In this document: positions 21,176 to 30,200 of the stretch, piece after piece
Position numbering within the stretch: position 1 is the stretch's first letter
Layout of the letters: each line of letters opens with the position of its first letter
Assembly: GCF_000372725.1 (NCBI RefSeq)
Contig: NW_005199684.1
Location: 792,030-856,029 of the forward strand
Direction: 5' to 3'
Source: Emiliania huxleyi CCMP1516
Lineage: Eukaryota > Haptophyta > Isochrysidales > Noelaerhabdaceae
Length of the DNA stretch: 64,000 bases
Position numbers and translations under genes: made by a program
Notes under the pieces: model-generated
The model's database searches: none
Seen by the model: only the letters and a program-made list of their open reading frames with translations
Told to the model about the DNA's origin: nothing

Positions 21176-21950
21176 CACCGCCCATAACTGCCATAAGGGC
21201 CCATAACAGCCATAAACCCATAACATGTTATGGGCTGCTATGGGAGGGCCGTCCCAGGTCCACGGTGTTATGGCCCGAGAGGCCACGCCGGACTGCTCGC
21301 CGCTGGAATTTTCGCTTCGCGCGCTGCCGCGCGCGCGCGAGGTAGGTTCGGCATCGATCGCCAAATATTTTCTCTTTTGCCCTCAAGTTAAATTCAATAA
21401 CATCAACCTGCGTCCTTCCTGCCTCCTGAGGCTGAGCGATGGCTTCAGATTGCTCAATCAAGACCCGCCCCCCCCCCCCACCCACGCAATTTGCTTCCCG
21501 TTTCTAACTCGTACTCTCTGCAGCTCTGCACGCTTCCCTCCATTTTTAACTTGTATGTCTTTCTATGTCTTTCCCGCAATTTAACTCACGTCCTTTTTCT
21601 TTCCTTTTTCCACTCCATGTCTCGAGGTTTCTAAAAAGTGGAAGCTGGCTGCTCCCGCTTTTAGTAGTTAAAGCTCCGTGCGCGCCAGTCCCGCGTGCCA
21701 GTGTCGTGCGAGGGGCACTTGGAGTACTTGGAGTGCTATGAGGTGTTATGAGGTGTTATGGAGTGCTATGAGGTGTTATGAGGTGTTATGAGGTATTATG
21801 GTAGGGTGGGCATAACAGCCATAACAGCGATGGAGGTGTTATGAGGTGTTATGAGGTGTTATGGGGTGTTATGAGCAGCCAGCCATAACGACAGCCATAA
21901 CACCACCTGTTATGGCCGCTCCCCCATTACCCATAACCTTGAGTGGGGAC
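21176..21950. repeat. Region of CCATAAC / GTTATGG word arrays
   Basis: At 21176-21260 the word CCATAAC recurs in both orientations, including a palindrome CCCATAACATGTTATGGG. At 21728-21945 a decamer array (GAGGTGTTAT, about 9 copies) runs into further CCATAAC copies. Between them lies A/T-richer unique sequence without a gene. This is also the 5' flank of cyclin H. Confidence 0.8.
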
Positions 21951-22252
21951 AATTTTTTCAAGCCCTCGAGGCGAGCGGGCCGTGCGGCCTCGGCGCGCAC
22001 TACACCGTTCGAGACCGCCGGCCTCGCCGACGCGGCGGCGCTCGCGGGCATGCAGCGGACGGACTCGACGGGCGTCATGCTCAAGCTGACGAAGCTCGGC
22101 TCAAGATGGGCTGGCGATCAAGGACCTCTGAGGCGGCACGCACCCCGCCGCACGCGGTGGATATGGGGATGATGATGAGACGGATCTCATGCTGGGACGG
22201 ATGGCGAGCGGGAGATGGGCCGGCGACAGGACACTGGACTCTTAGCATTTCT

Positions 22253-23254
22253 CTAGATTTGGACGTCGACCTTGCGCCCCGTCCACTCATACCACGGTAC
22301 AGTGCCCGCTCGCATCGTGCAGCTCAGCGGGGGGATCGCATGCCACTCCAATTGTGGCATCAAGATCAGCTCCGCGCCGCGCCACACATTGTACTTTCGA
22401 AGCTCAAACTGCTCATCCAGCAGCTTTCCCGCAAATATGAGGCGCTGCTGCTCCTCTGGCATGCCGCACGCGTCACGAATCTGCTCCTTGAGGTTGTAGA
22501 CGGTCATCGCGGCCGTCACCTCGAACAAAAAGACACGTCGCGTGAGCGTCTTGACAGTGATCGGTTGCGGCTCGGCACTCAGCAGCGAGCATATAAGCTT
22601 CAGCTTGAGGCGGGAGTCATCACTGACGTTGCGCCTGGCAAGCGTGTGCGCCTCGTCCTTCGTGTCCCCCTCCACCATCGGTACGAGCTCCTGGTCGCCC
22701 ACTGGTATGCCATGCTTGTCCGTGATCATGCGCTTGACCTCCGCGATGGTGTGCGTGGAAAGGAGGGTGACGTGAAAGTCCACTGCAAGCTGCAGGCTCT
22801 CGATGGTCAGCGTGACCACACCGACGCTCGAGGTCAACCACCCGTCAGGCGTCAACTCGAGCGTGAGCTCGAAGCGGCTGGATGATTCTGATGCCGATAC
22901 TACTACGTCTACTCCGAGTGTCCTGTTCAAATTTTGCGCCGCGACCATCACGTGTAGTGGGCCGGCGTTGGAGTCGCCTCGGGAGCCGACAATGGCCAGC
23001 GTCGCGTTTCGCTGCTTTCCAAGCAGCTCCTTAAACTCCCATGTGCGCTGTAGCGTCGTCAGAAAGCGGTCCACGCTGTTTCCGAAGGTCGCTCGATATT
23101 GAGGGCTGCAAAGCACGAACGCCGCGGTGATGCCGGGTTTTCCACGTCGCATGAAAGCTGCGAGCTGCGCGTTCGTGTGCAGCTCGGCCGCGCGTGGCAA
23201 GGGCACATCGAGAGCGTGACCGCCTCCGAACGAATCCGCGTCGCCCACTTCCAT
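22253..23254 (-). CDS. Protein with two C-terminal ubiquitin-like domains
   Basis: This is a 333-residue ORF with an ATG at 23252-23254. The N-terminal half (to about residue 165) has no recognisable domain. Two ubiquitin-like folds follow. The first is degenerate (TIAEVKRMITDKHGIPVGDQ ...). The second is canonical (MTVYNLKEQIRDACGMPEEQ, then QRLIFAGKLLDEQFELRKYN). There is no C-terminal di-Gly, so it is not a conjugated modifier. It is more likely an integral Ubl protein acting as an adaptor to proteasome or p97-type receptors. Sequence upstream on the same strand (23297-23590) could be an earlier exon. Confidence 0.7.
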   Translation of the reverse strand: MEVGDADSFGGGHALDVPLPRAAELHTNAQLAAFMRRGKPGITAAFVLCSPQYRATFGNSVDRFLTTLQRTWEFKELLGKQRNATLAIVGSRGDSNAGPLHVMVAAQNLNRTLGVDVVVSASESSSRFELTLELTPDGWLTSSVGVVTLTIESLQLAVDFHVTLLSTHTIAEVKRMITDKHGIPVGDQELVPMVEGDTKDEAHTLARRNVSDDSRLKLKLICSLLSAEPQPITVKTLTRRVFLFEVTAAMTVYNLKEQIRDACGMPEEQQRLIFAGKLLDEQFELRKYNVWRGAELILMPQLEWHAIPPLSCTMRAGTVPWYEWTGRKVDVQI

Positions 23255-23296
23255 TGCGCCCGGGGCGTTTTGGGGGCGTTGCGTGCGAAGCCGGCG

Positions 23297-23590
23297 TCAA
23301 CCAATGGATGCCGCCTTTTCTTGGCGCGAAGTTATGAACCCGTCCCTGAGCCGCCGGCGCCGCGTCCTCCGAAGCGGGGCGCCGGTGAAGCTTGCCCTCA
23401 CATCGGCCATGGATAGACCGACCAGCGCAGAGCGCTCATCCCTGCCGTGGAGCGCAGGCCGGCCCGGGCAATTTCCAGCTTTGCGCAGTGGCGCGTCCTT
23501 CTTCGCCACAAGGAGCTTCCACTCAAGCGTAATCGTCCGTGCTTCACCTTCTGGCATCTGGGAGATTGCGATGCCGACCTTGCTGTGCAT
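23297..23590 (-). CDS. Possible upstream exon or small ORF next to the Ubl gene
   Basis: The ATG at 23588-23590 starts MHSKVGIAISQMPEGEARTI, continuing TLEWKLLVAKKDAPLRKAG, which has the look of real coding sequence. The second half is Arg-rich and probably intronic. I cannot fix a donor site, so I cannot say whether it joins the Ubl ORF or is independent. Confidence 0.35.
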   Translation of the reverse strand: MHSKVGIAISQMPEGEARTITLEWKLLVAKKDAPLRKAGNCPGRPALHGRDERSALVGLSMADVRASFTGAPLRRTRRRRLRDGFITSRQEKAASIG

Positions 23591-23754
23591 GGCCGTGTAT
23601 GTCGGCGCGTCAATTTCGGGTGTGCAGCACGCTCACACGGCGACGCAGTACGCGCCCAAAGACATGGGCGCATTCCACATGGACGCATTCCTTGGCTCCG
23701 TTGTCGTTGGCTGTATTTCAAGCCGTCCGAGAATGATTGATAATATATTGATTG

Positions 23755-23895
23755 ATAAACCAAGAAAGAATAAATACATAACTAAAAGGAAACGCCAACG
23801 AGGGGTGGGAGAAGGACAGGGTCCCTGCACGAGCAGGATCTTGTAAGGACGATCAGGGACACAGGGGAACGGGAGCGGGGAGCGCCTCGCGACTA
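23755..23895 (-). repeat. Dispersed repeat R1, inverted copy 2
   Basis: This is the reverse complement of 12843-13010. It shares the A/T-rich tail (AATAAATACATAACTAAAAG) and then the GACAGGGTCCC, GAGCAGGATCTT and GGGGAACGGGAGCGGGG words. Confidence 0.75.
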
Positions 23896-23907
23896 TCAAG
23901 AAAGAGC

Positions 23908-24025
23908 ACTTGGAGCATTTGGAGTGCAGTTGGCAGCCTCACATCCAGGGCCGGGGAGCTCAGAAGCGCACCCAGCGGGCCGGATGATCGGGATCGGGTT
24001 GCGGGCAAGAGAGCCCTAGCCCAGC
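23908..24025. repeat. Dispersed repeat R3, copy 1
   Basis: About 115 bp shared with 26617-26731 in the same orientation, including CACCCAGCGGGCCGGATGAT and GGCAAGAGAGCCCTAGCCCA. It lies about 100 bp upstream of the small coiled-coil gene and so may form part of its promoter region. Confidence 0.8.
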
Positions 24026-24125
24026 AGGCAATTTTTTTCTTCTTTCACCTTGCAGAGACGGCAGCAGCACGCGCGATAGAGCAGCGGTTCCCGCGCCAGG
24101 GAGTCGCTGCGCTTCACTTCTGGCC

Positions 24126-24401
24126 ATGGAAGAAGACAGCCCCATCGAGAAGCAGGTCAAGGAGCTCGAGCATCAGATAGCGCACCTCCAGCGATCCAAC
24201 GCCGAGATGGAGGAATTCCTGAGAGAAAACACCGATGCGGAGCTGCGCGCAGCGATCGGCGAGAACATCGTCACGATCGCGCGTCGACGCGCCATCGTTG
24301 AGGATCTCCGAAAACTTCTGCCTGAGCGAAGCGGCGCCACCGTGGTAGCACCCAGTGGAGCGGCGGTTCTGAGCGACGTTGACGGCAGCATGCTCCTCTG
24401 A
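24126..24401 (+). CDS. Small coiled-coil protein
   Basis: A 91-residue single-exon ORF with an ATG at 24126. Heptad-like sequence covers most of it: IEKQVKELEHQIAHLQRSNA, then EFLRENTDAELRAAIGENIV and ARRRAIVEDLRKLLPE. The tail is Ala/Gly/Val-rich. It resembles small eukaryotic coiled-coil adaptor subunits, but I cannot name the family. The coding character (charged heptads, no low complexity) is convincing compared with the surrounding repeats. Confidence 0.6.
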   Translation: MEEDSPIEKQVKELEHQIAHLQRSNAEMEEFLRENTDAELRAAIGENIVTIARRRAIVEDLRKLLPERSGATVVAPSGAAVLSDVDGSMLL

Positions 24402-25244
24402 AGCCTTGGCAAGACACTCAGCCAGCGTGGCTGCCGCATGTCCTGTGCGCAACCCCTGACTTCGGCGCTGTGAGGCGTCCCCGTCGTCGACCAGACGCCG
24501 ATCCTCTTCACGCCGCTGCCGGAGCTGTGTAGGGGCTGATTTGGGCACATGGACTACAGGATCGTGTTGCGCATAGTCACCACCATCATGCTTTCTTGCG
24601 CACCCCGCACACGTGTATGCCAGTGCGCTGAGATTAGCACTCTCTGCGAGGCAGCGCTAGGCAGGTGCGAAACGAGGTCAAATCACTTCACGAGTTCATT
24701 TTGCGACACGAATGCGCATAGAGATACGAGAGAAACGCATTTTCGTTGAGGCCCACGCACTTCGGACGTGCATCTTTGAGTGTCGTTCAGGTTCACAGTA
24801 CGGCTTCAACACAATCACAGACCAAAAAAGAGAGCGACCAGCAGTGCGAGCAGACCCCACTCCCCAGAGTGGGCAGAGCTCTCTTTTTTCGTTTGTTTTT
24901 ACCCAATGTAGGAAATGGGGCCCAGCAAAAGCATACTGTATACTTATTTTGGCAGGGCCGGGCCCGAGCCCAGCAAGCATCTTTATAATTTAAGAATCCC
25001 CGCAACACCAGCCGCAACACCAGCCTGTAGATCCGTGGAAACGAGAACGGCGGCGGGGGGAGCGGCGGTGGGGGCGGAAACAGCGGGGGCGGGAGACACT
25101 AGAGCCGCGTCGGCAGAGTGCCGCATTACTCGAGTGTCTCGACGAGACGAACACCGCATCTCCCGGGCTACTTGGCCGGTTCGGACCCCGCCGCCCTGAG
25201 TGGCATTCATGCTACTGTACCAAACTGCATGCTTCCCACGCACC
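24402..25244. other. A/T-richer intergenic region
   Basis: This region has lower GC than its neighbours and no supported gene. It contains the hairpin at 24824-24889. Confidence 0.4.
24824..24889 (+). other. Nested inverted repeat ending in a T-run
   Basis: The arms AAAAAAGAGAGC (24824-24835) and GCTCTCTTTTTT (24878-24889) are perfectly complementary. Inside is a second stem, CCCACTC / GAGTGGG. The T6 at the end resembles a Pol III terminator, but no internal promoter was identified. Confidence 0.4.
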
Positions 25245-25880
25245 TCACCTAATCAGCTCCAGCGCATGGGGCAGCAGGAGCAGGGCAATCATCAGTGCAG
25301 ACGCCGGGACGAGCCGGTCCATCGCTCTCTTCCGAACCTCGCTGACGATAGCATCGGTCGGCAGGCCAGACAGCATGCTGAGTGATGGCGGCGAGGACCG
25401 CGCAACGCGAGCTTTCCGTGATGCTGCTTGCCGGGCCTGCAGTCGCCTGACAAACCCCGCCGATGGCACCCAAACACTACTGTTGGCCGCCATGATGGGA
25501 CTAGCACGAGCCTCCGGCGGTGCGCTTCCAAAGACAGCTAAGGGTGGCCGTTCTTCGGCGGCGGAATCAGCAGCAGCATCAGTAGCAGGCACGTCCGAAG
25601 TGTCAATCACGCCGCGCTCCCACGAGGGATGCTGCTCCCACACCCGCGGCTGTTCCCAATGGTGTAGGCTAGCCTTTAGGGCGGGGGTGCTGTGCTGGTA
25701 CGGTGCCTTCGGAGCCACCAAGGTTGGGGCGATGTAAGATGAGAGGAGAAGTAGAGCCATACGAGGTGGCGCCTGCGACGTGCGTCCGCCAGCGGCGCTC
25801 GATCTCACGAAAGGAGTTTCCTTGCCACCTTGGGTCCACGTGACTCCATGAGCTGTGAACAGACCAGCGCACAGCGCCAT
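25245..25880 (-). CDS. Hypothetical protein with C-terminal membrane anchor, possibly organelle-targeted
   Basis: The ORF is 211 residues from an ATG at 25878-25880. A second ATG at 25760 gives MALLLLSSYIAPTLVAPKAP, a hydrophobic leader followed by a Ser/Thr/Ala-rich region, which looks like the bipartite signal used by plastid proteins of algae with secondary plastids. The C-terminus is a single hydrophobic helix (LVPASALMIALLLLPHALEL) after a basic segment. The central part has no recognisable domain. I favour the internal start but cannot prove it. Confidence 0.45.
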   Translation of the reverse strand: MALCAGLFTAHGVTWTQGGKETPFVRSSAAGGRTSQAPPRMALLLLSSYIAPTLVAPKAPYQHSTPALKASLHHWEQPRVWEQHPSWERGVIDTSDVPATDAAADSAAEERPPLAVFGSAPPEARASPIMAANSSVWVPSAGFVRRLQARQAASRKARVARSSPPSLSMLSGLPTDAIVSEVRKRAMDRLVPASALMIALLLLPHALELIR

Positions 25881-26234
25881 AAGACGTATTTTCTTCTCAA
25901 TAACAAGGCTGTGATTTTTTTACGAGCATCCTTCCTTCGCGCGGGAGTCGGAACGCCGGACTGCGGACACGTGCCGCATTCCATCCATCCAGTGAGTGGC
26001 TTTCTTGGTTTCCTTTGGGAGATTCACAAAGAAAGAATTTAACAAAATCAAGTCTCAAAGAAAGAAAGAAAACAAAGCCAAACGAGGGATGGGAGGAGCT
26101 AGAAGCAAGAAGGAGGACAGGGTCGTCCCACGTCTCCCAAAAAAAAACAAAAAATGACGTGTGAGTGTTAGAGTTGTTTGTTTGTGGTATTGCTAAAAAT
26201 CTCTCTCGTCCCCACCTCTGCACGAGCAGGATCG

Positions 26235-26375
26235 TGAGCGTGCACCTCGATCCTGTACCGTGTTTGTTATGACCCCCCCCCAATGAACACACCAGTGAGG
26301 GGAGGGCGAGACGATCGTCGATCGAGGGGTCCCGTACCATGCGGAATCGACTCTATCTATCCAGTTTGCTCAAGT
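26235..26375. repeat. Dispersed repeat R4, copy 1
   Basis: About 135 bp are the reverse complement of 49768-49900. Shared words include GTGCACCTCGATCCTGTACC, a C-run, and GATCGAGGGGTCCCGTACCA; the copies differ by 4-8 bp indels that look like slippage. Confidence 0.8.
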
Positions 26376-26594
26376 GCTAAATAAATAAATAAAAACGGAC
26401 ACCTCTCTACTGTGAGATGGGTAAAAAAGAACAGGTCCCCGCCCTTGCGATCTTTGTGCAGGGTTCTTTGTGGGTGTGGTCGGCGACTAGCCGGGGTCGT
26501 CCTCCCGATGGGGGACTAGCACTAGCCGTCTTCCACATGGTCCCTCGGGTCCCTGCTGCTCCTAAATCTCTTCGTACATCCTCCTGCTGATCTG
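26376..26594 (-). mobile_element. Severely 5'-truncated LINE copy (3' end only)
   Basis: The (TTTA)n tail, 3' UTR and the last codons (SSRDPRDHVEDG) match 15314-15545 closely. The copy stops abruptly after about 215 bp, a typical dead-on-arrival insertion. Confidence 0.8.
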
Positions 26595-26616
26595 CTCAAG
26601 TGCTCAAGGGTCGGAT

Positions 26617-26731
26617 CTTGGAGCACTTGGAGTGCAGTCGGCAACCGCACACCCAGGGCCGGGGAGCTGAGAAGCGCACCCAGCGGGCCGGATGATTGGC
26701 ATCGGGTTGCGGGCAAGAGAGCCCTAGCCCA
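26617..26731. repeat. Dispersed repeat R3, copy 2
   Basis: A near-identical direct copy of 23908-24025. Confidence 0.8.
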
Positions 26732-26838
26732 GGGGGTGCGCGTTCGCAGGGAAAGGGCCGTAAAGTAAACACGGGTCTCCGAGGGTTAGTCCGCGCTCCA
26801 GGTTTCCCCTAGCAGCGGAGCGCCCCCTCTACTCGGAG

Positions 26839-29800
26839 CTAATATGCCTCCTTCCCTCGTCGCGCCGGTGCCAGCACGTCGGCCCCTACCACCGACGTCG
26901 AGCCCATCGCGCACATGCGTCGCAGTGTGTCAAGGACCCCGGCCTGCGCCCACTGCATCCAGCACCTCCGGCCTGCTTCCGCTGAGGGGGGGTCCGGCAA
27001 AGGGGCTCCCGCTGACTGCAGGGCCTCCCTAATCTGCCGGCGGACGCCCGCCCAGGCGTCCCACTCCCCTTCCGGGACCCTACACATCTCGTGCCATCGC
27101 CGCAGAAACTCCGTCACCCGGTTGAGGTCGACTTCCGCCCGTGCATCTCTGCCGAGCCCTTGCGGAGCGGGGGCCCTGGATGCGTCGTACGCCTCCCTGT
27201 GGTCCCCTGCCGCCTTTGTGAACCATTCGTTGGCCGCTTGCATCACCTCTCGGCGGCGCGGCTGGAGGTCGATCTCGACCTCTACCCCTATCAGCTCCAC
27301 TAATAGGGACGCTGCCTCATTGATCGCCCGGGTCCTTGCTTGGTCCTCGGTCCCCCTCGCCCGTGCGGCCTCGATTGCCGTTCGTCGGGCGGCTTGCACC
27401 GCCTCTCTGGACACCCGCGTCGAGGGGAGGGCTAGCGTCGTCATAGCTCTCGCCACCGCCGGCCACTCCCGCACTCCGTCGATGAAAGCCCGGCCTCGGT
27501 CCGAGTACTCCTCGTTGGACGCCAGTAGTTCTCGGAAGCGGCCTTGCCGCTCCACCCCCATGGGGCTTCGTCTGGGGCGCTCCGCTGGCCCAATGCCCAC
27601 TGCCCTCTGCGGTCTCCTTACCGTGCCTGGCCCGGCTCCCCATAGGAAGGAGCCCGTCAACCTCGCGACCACCGGTACATGATCCGCACTGAGGGGGCCC
27701 GCCCGGGTCGCCACTGCCGCCCGCGCAGGTTGCCCAACCGATGACCATCCCATCGCCGGCCCATTGGCCCATACATAGTCGATGCGCGACACCCCCCTCC
27801 CCTTCGGGCAGAACGTGAATCCCATCGCCGACGGCCCTGCTGCTTCGTGGCAGTCGGTGAGGCCCAGGCGCCGCAGAGCGATGACCAGCGAGTTCGTCCC
27901 CTCGTCGTACCGTTCGAGCTTCCCCGACGACCTGTCCGCCGCCGAGGCCGCCACATTCAAGTCCCCCATAACCATCGTCGCGGCCTGTCCGCACTTCTGA
28001 ACAAGTGACGTCAGAGTCGAGCATAGCTCCGCCGCCGGACGCCGCGCCCGCTTGCTCGTTCGGCACCGCCTCGTCCTCGTGGTCCACGTCGCCCGGTGCC
28101 AAGCCCGCGTGCGCGCTCGAGCTGCCAGCGGCACTAGGGCCGGGGTGGGGCGACGGGCGTGGCCCACTGATGCGGACTACCTCCACATCCTCCCTCTCGT
28201 AGCAACCGCCGGCGAACTTAGGTATCGTAGTGTGCAGCTGCTCCGGGTTTGCCGAATTCAGGAGTCTCCATGCAACATGCCACGAGCCGTCGACTGGCTC
28301 GACGGGGCCGCCACACCAGTCCCCTAGGCAATATTGTACCTTCGAGGACCACAGCTCGCCGCAATCGCAGCAGCGCATGTCGCTTCCATCCTGCCAATGG
28401 TACGCCTCGTGCTCGTCCCAGGTCTCGTCGAGGATCCAGTGGCACGTCGGGCACTGGATGGCGCCGGCCGGGATGCGGCCATCGCCACAGCGGGTGCACG
28501 GCGCCCGGGGCGTGGCCGGGGAGGGTGGCGTGGCGCTGCCGGTCCTCGAAGGGGTGGTAGGCTCGGGCGGTGACGGCGGTGCTGACGGCGGCGGCAGCGT
28601 GTCGCCCGCCGGCCGCGAGAGGGGGCGACCCCCCAAGGGCTCCTCCGCCCCTCCGCCCGCGCCGCCGCCCGCCTCGAGGTCGTCCAGAGCTTCGAGCGCC
28701 TCGGCGTGGCGTTGTGCGGCGTGTCGCCCGTATGCACACGCGTCGGAGAGGCTCTGCACGCATTGCTTGTACCGGGTGCCCCGGCGGTCAACTTCCTGGT
28801 AGCGGTGGAACGCGGCCTCCGACTGCTTACGGTGTAGCTCGTAGTACCCGATGGCGTCTCCGGCCGGAGTGGAGAGGGCCCGCTCCCACATCAGTTTCAG
28901 TTGGTTCGACGCGTCGCACGCATCCTCCCACATTCGCCGCGCCGTGTCGAGCGCAGTCCACGCCTTGCGCTCCGCGGCCTCCCGCGCCTTCCAGTTCTCG
29001 TGCGCAGCGCGTAAGTCCCGATGTGCCGCTCGTTCCGCTGCTCGCGCCACCTCTGCGTCAAGCTCCGTGGAGGCGGCGGGCTCGGGCGGTGACGGCGGTG
29101 CCGATGGCGCTTCAGCCTCCACGGAGGTGACGAGCTCGGGCGGCGACGGCGGTGTCGATGGCGGCGGCAGCGTGTCACCTGCTGGATGCTCAAGCATGTG
29201 GTCTTCGGGCGGCGCGGCGGCGGGGGTGGTCGGTTGTGCGGATCCGGTCTCGGCCGGGTGATCGGCAGCTGTTGTCTCGGCGCCACACCACAGGCACTGG
29301 TAGGACGACTGCATCAATCCGCAGCAGACCCGACCCGCTCCGAGAGAGCGGGCTTCCGCACCATCCCATACCTCTCGGAACGGGAAGGAGCACCGGGGGC
29401 AGTCCGCGTCAACGAGTCGGTCGGGCGCAAACCCCGTCGGTAGGGGGGTGGTCCTGCCGAGGCCACATCGGGTGCATCCCCTCGCGTGGCAGATGTGCTC
29501 CGCCCTCGCGACCCACGGCGCCCCTTGCTGGCTCTGGGGGGAGGGCGGGGGGGTCGATGTCGATGACCCCTCCGTGCTCCCGGAGGGTCGGTCCGATTCG
29601 TTGCAGAGTGTCTCCGCGTCGGGTTGAGCCTCCGCACCTTCGGCCGTGGTCAGCATGATGCCGTCCACATCGGCGAGGTTGACATGTCCGTGCCCGGTCC
29701 TCTCCTCCGCGTCCGCGCCGCCCGATGCGACGCTGGCCGCGCGCCCGCCCACGGTGAGGACCTCGGCGTCGGCGGTATCGACCCCGATCTTGTGGGGGCC

Positions 29801-29890
29801 GTCTCCGTCCTCGTCAGAGGGGTACTCTCTCCCGTGCGCCGGTCCCGTTGGCGGCGGGTAGGCAGGCGCGGGGTCGACCGGCTCGGGCGG
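26839..29890 (-). mobile_element. Decayed retroelement with zinc-finger ORF and EEP endonuclease, no reverse transcriptase
   Basis: A long minus-strand frame (open from about 29890 to 28000) encodes a Pro/Ala-rich protein with repeated CxxC pairs (CTRCGLGRTT, CPRCSFPFREVW, CTRCGDGRIPAGAIQCPTCH, MRCCDCGELW), resembling retroelement ORF1 zinc-binding proteins. A second frame (to 26839) contains the C-terminal half of an apurinic-type endonuclease: VMGDLNVAAS, GLTDCHEAAG, RGVSRIDYVWANGP and SADHVPVVARL. This is the EEP domain used by many LINEs. The endonuclease N-terminus is lost at the junction near 28000, and no RT motif (YADD type) follows. It could alternatively be a host gene derived from such an element. 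The strand is the same as the LINE tail at 26376. Confidence 0.6.
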
Positions 29891-30200
29891 CGGCGGCGGT
29901 GCCGACGGCGACGGTTGCGCCCCCCTCGGCCCCGCCCCCCGGATTCACAGATTTTTTTTCCAGTTCACAGTTTTTATTATTGAGTTGCGCACAAGTTTTA
30001 AAGTAAGTTTTCTCCACTCTCGACAGCTTCTGTAATCTGTATCTCTCTGACTCTGTGAGGTGAGTCAGAGTGTGTGTGTGTTATATGGACGAATATACAT
30101 ATCACTTAGTCACTGCGTTCGTTTATTACGCCTCGCAAGCACAATACCCAATACGAACACGTTTAGTAGACAAGGTTGAGCGCGCGGAAATCGCGACATG
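29891..30200. other. A/T-rich spacer
   Basis: Non-coding, with a T-run near 29951, between the retroelement and the 3' end of the CDK10-like gene. Confidence 0.5.

Noticed and set aside
21728..21880. Transcription-factor binding array
   Set aside because: Decamer periodicity and mixed orientations fit repeat expansion better; no known motif matched.
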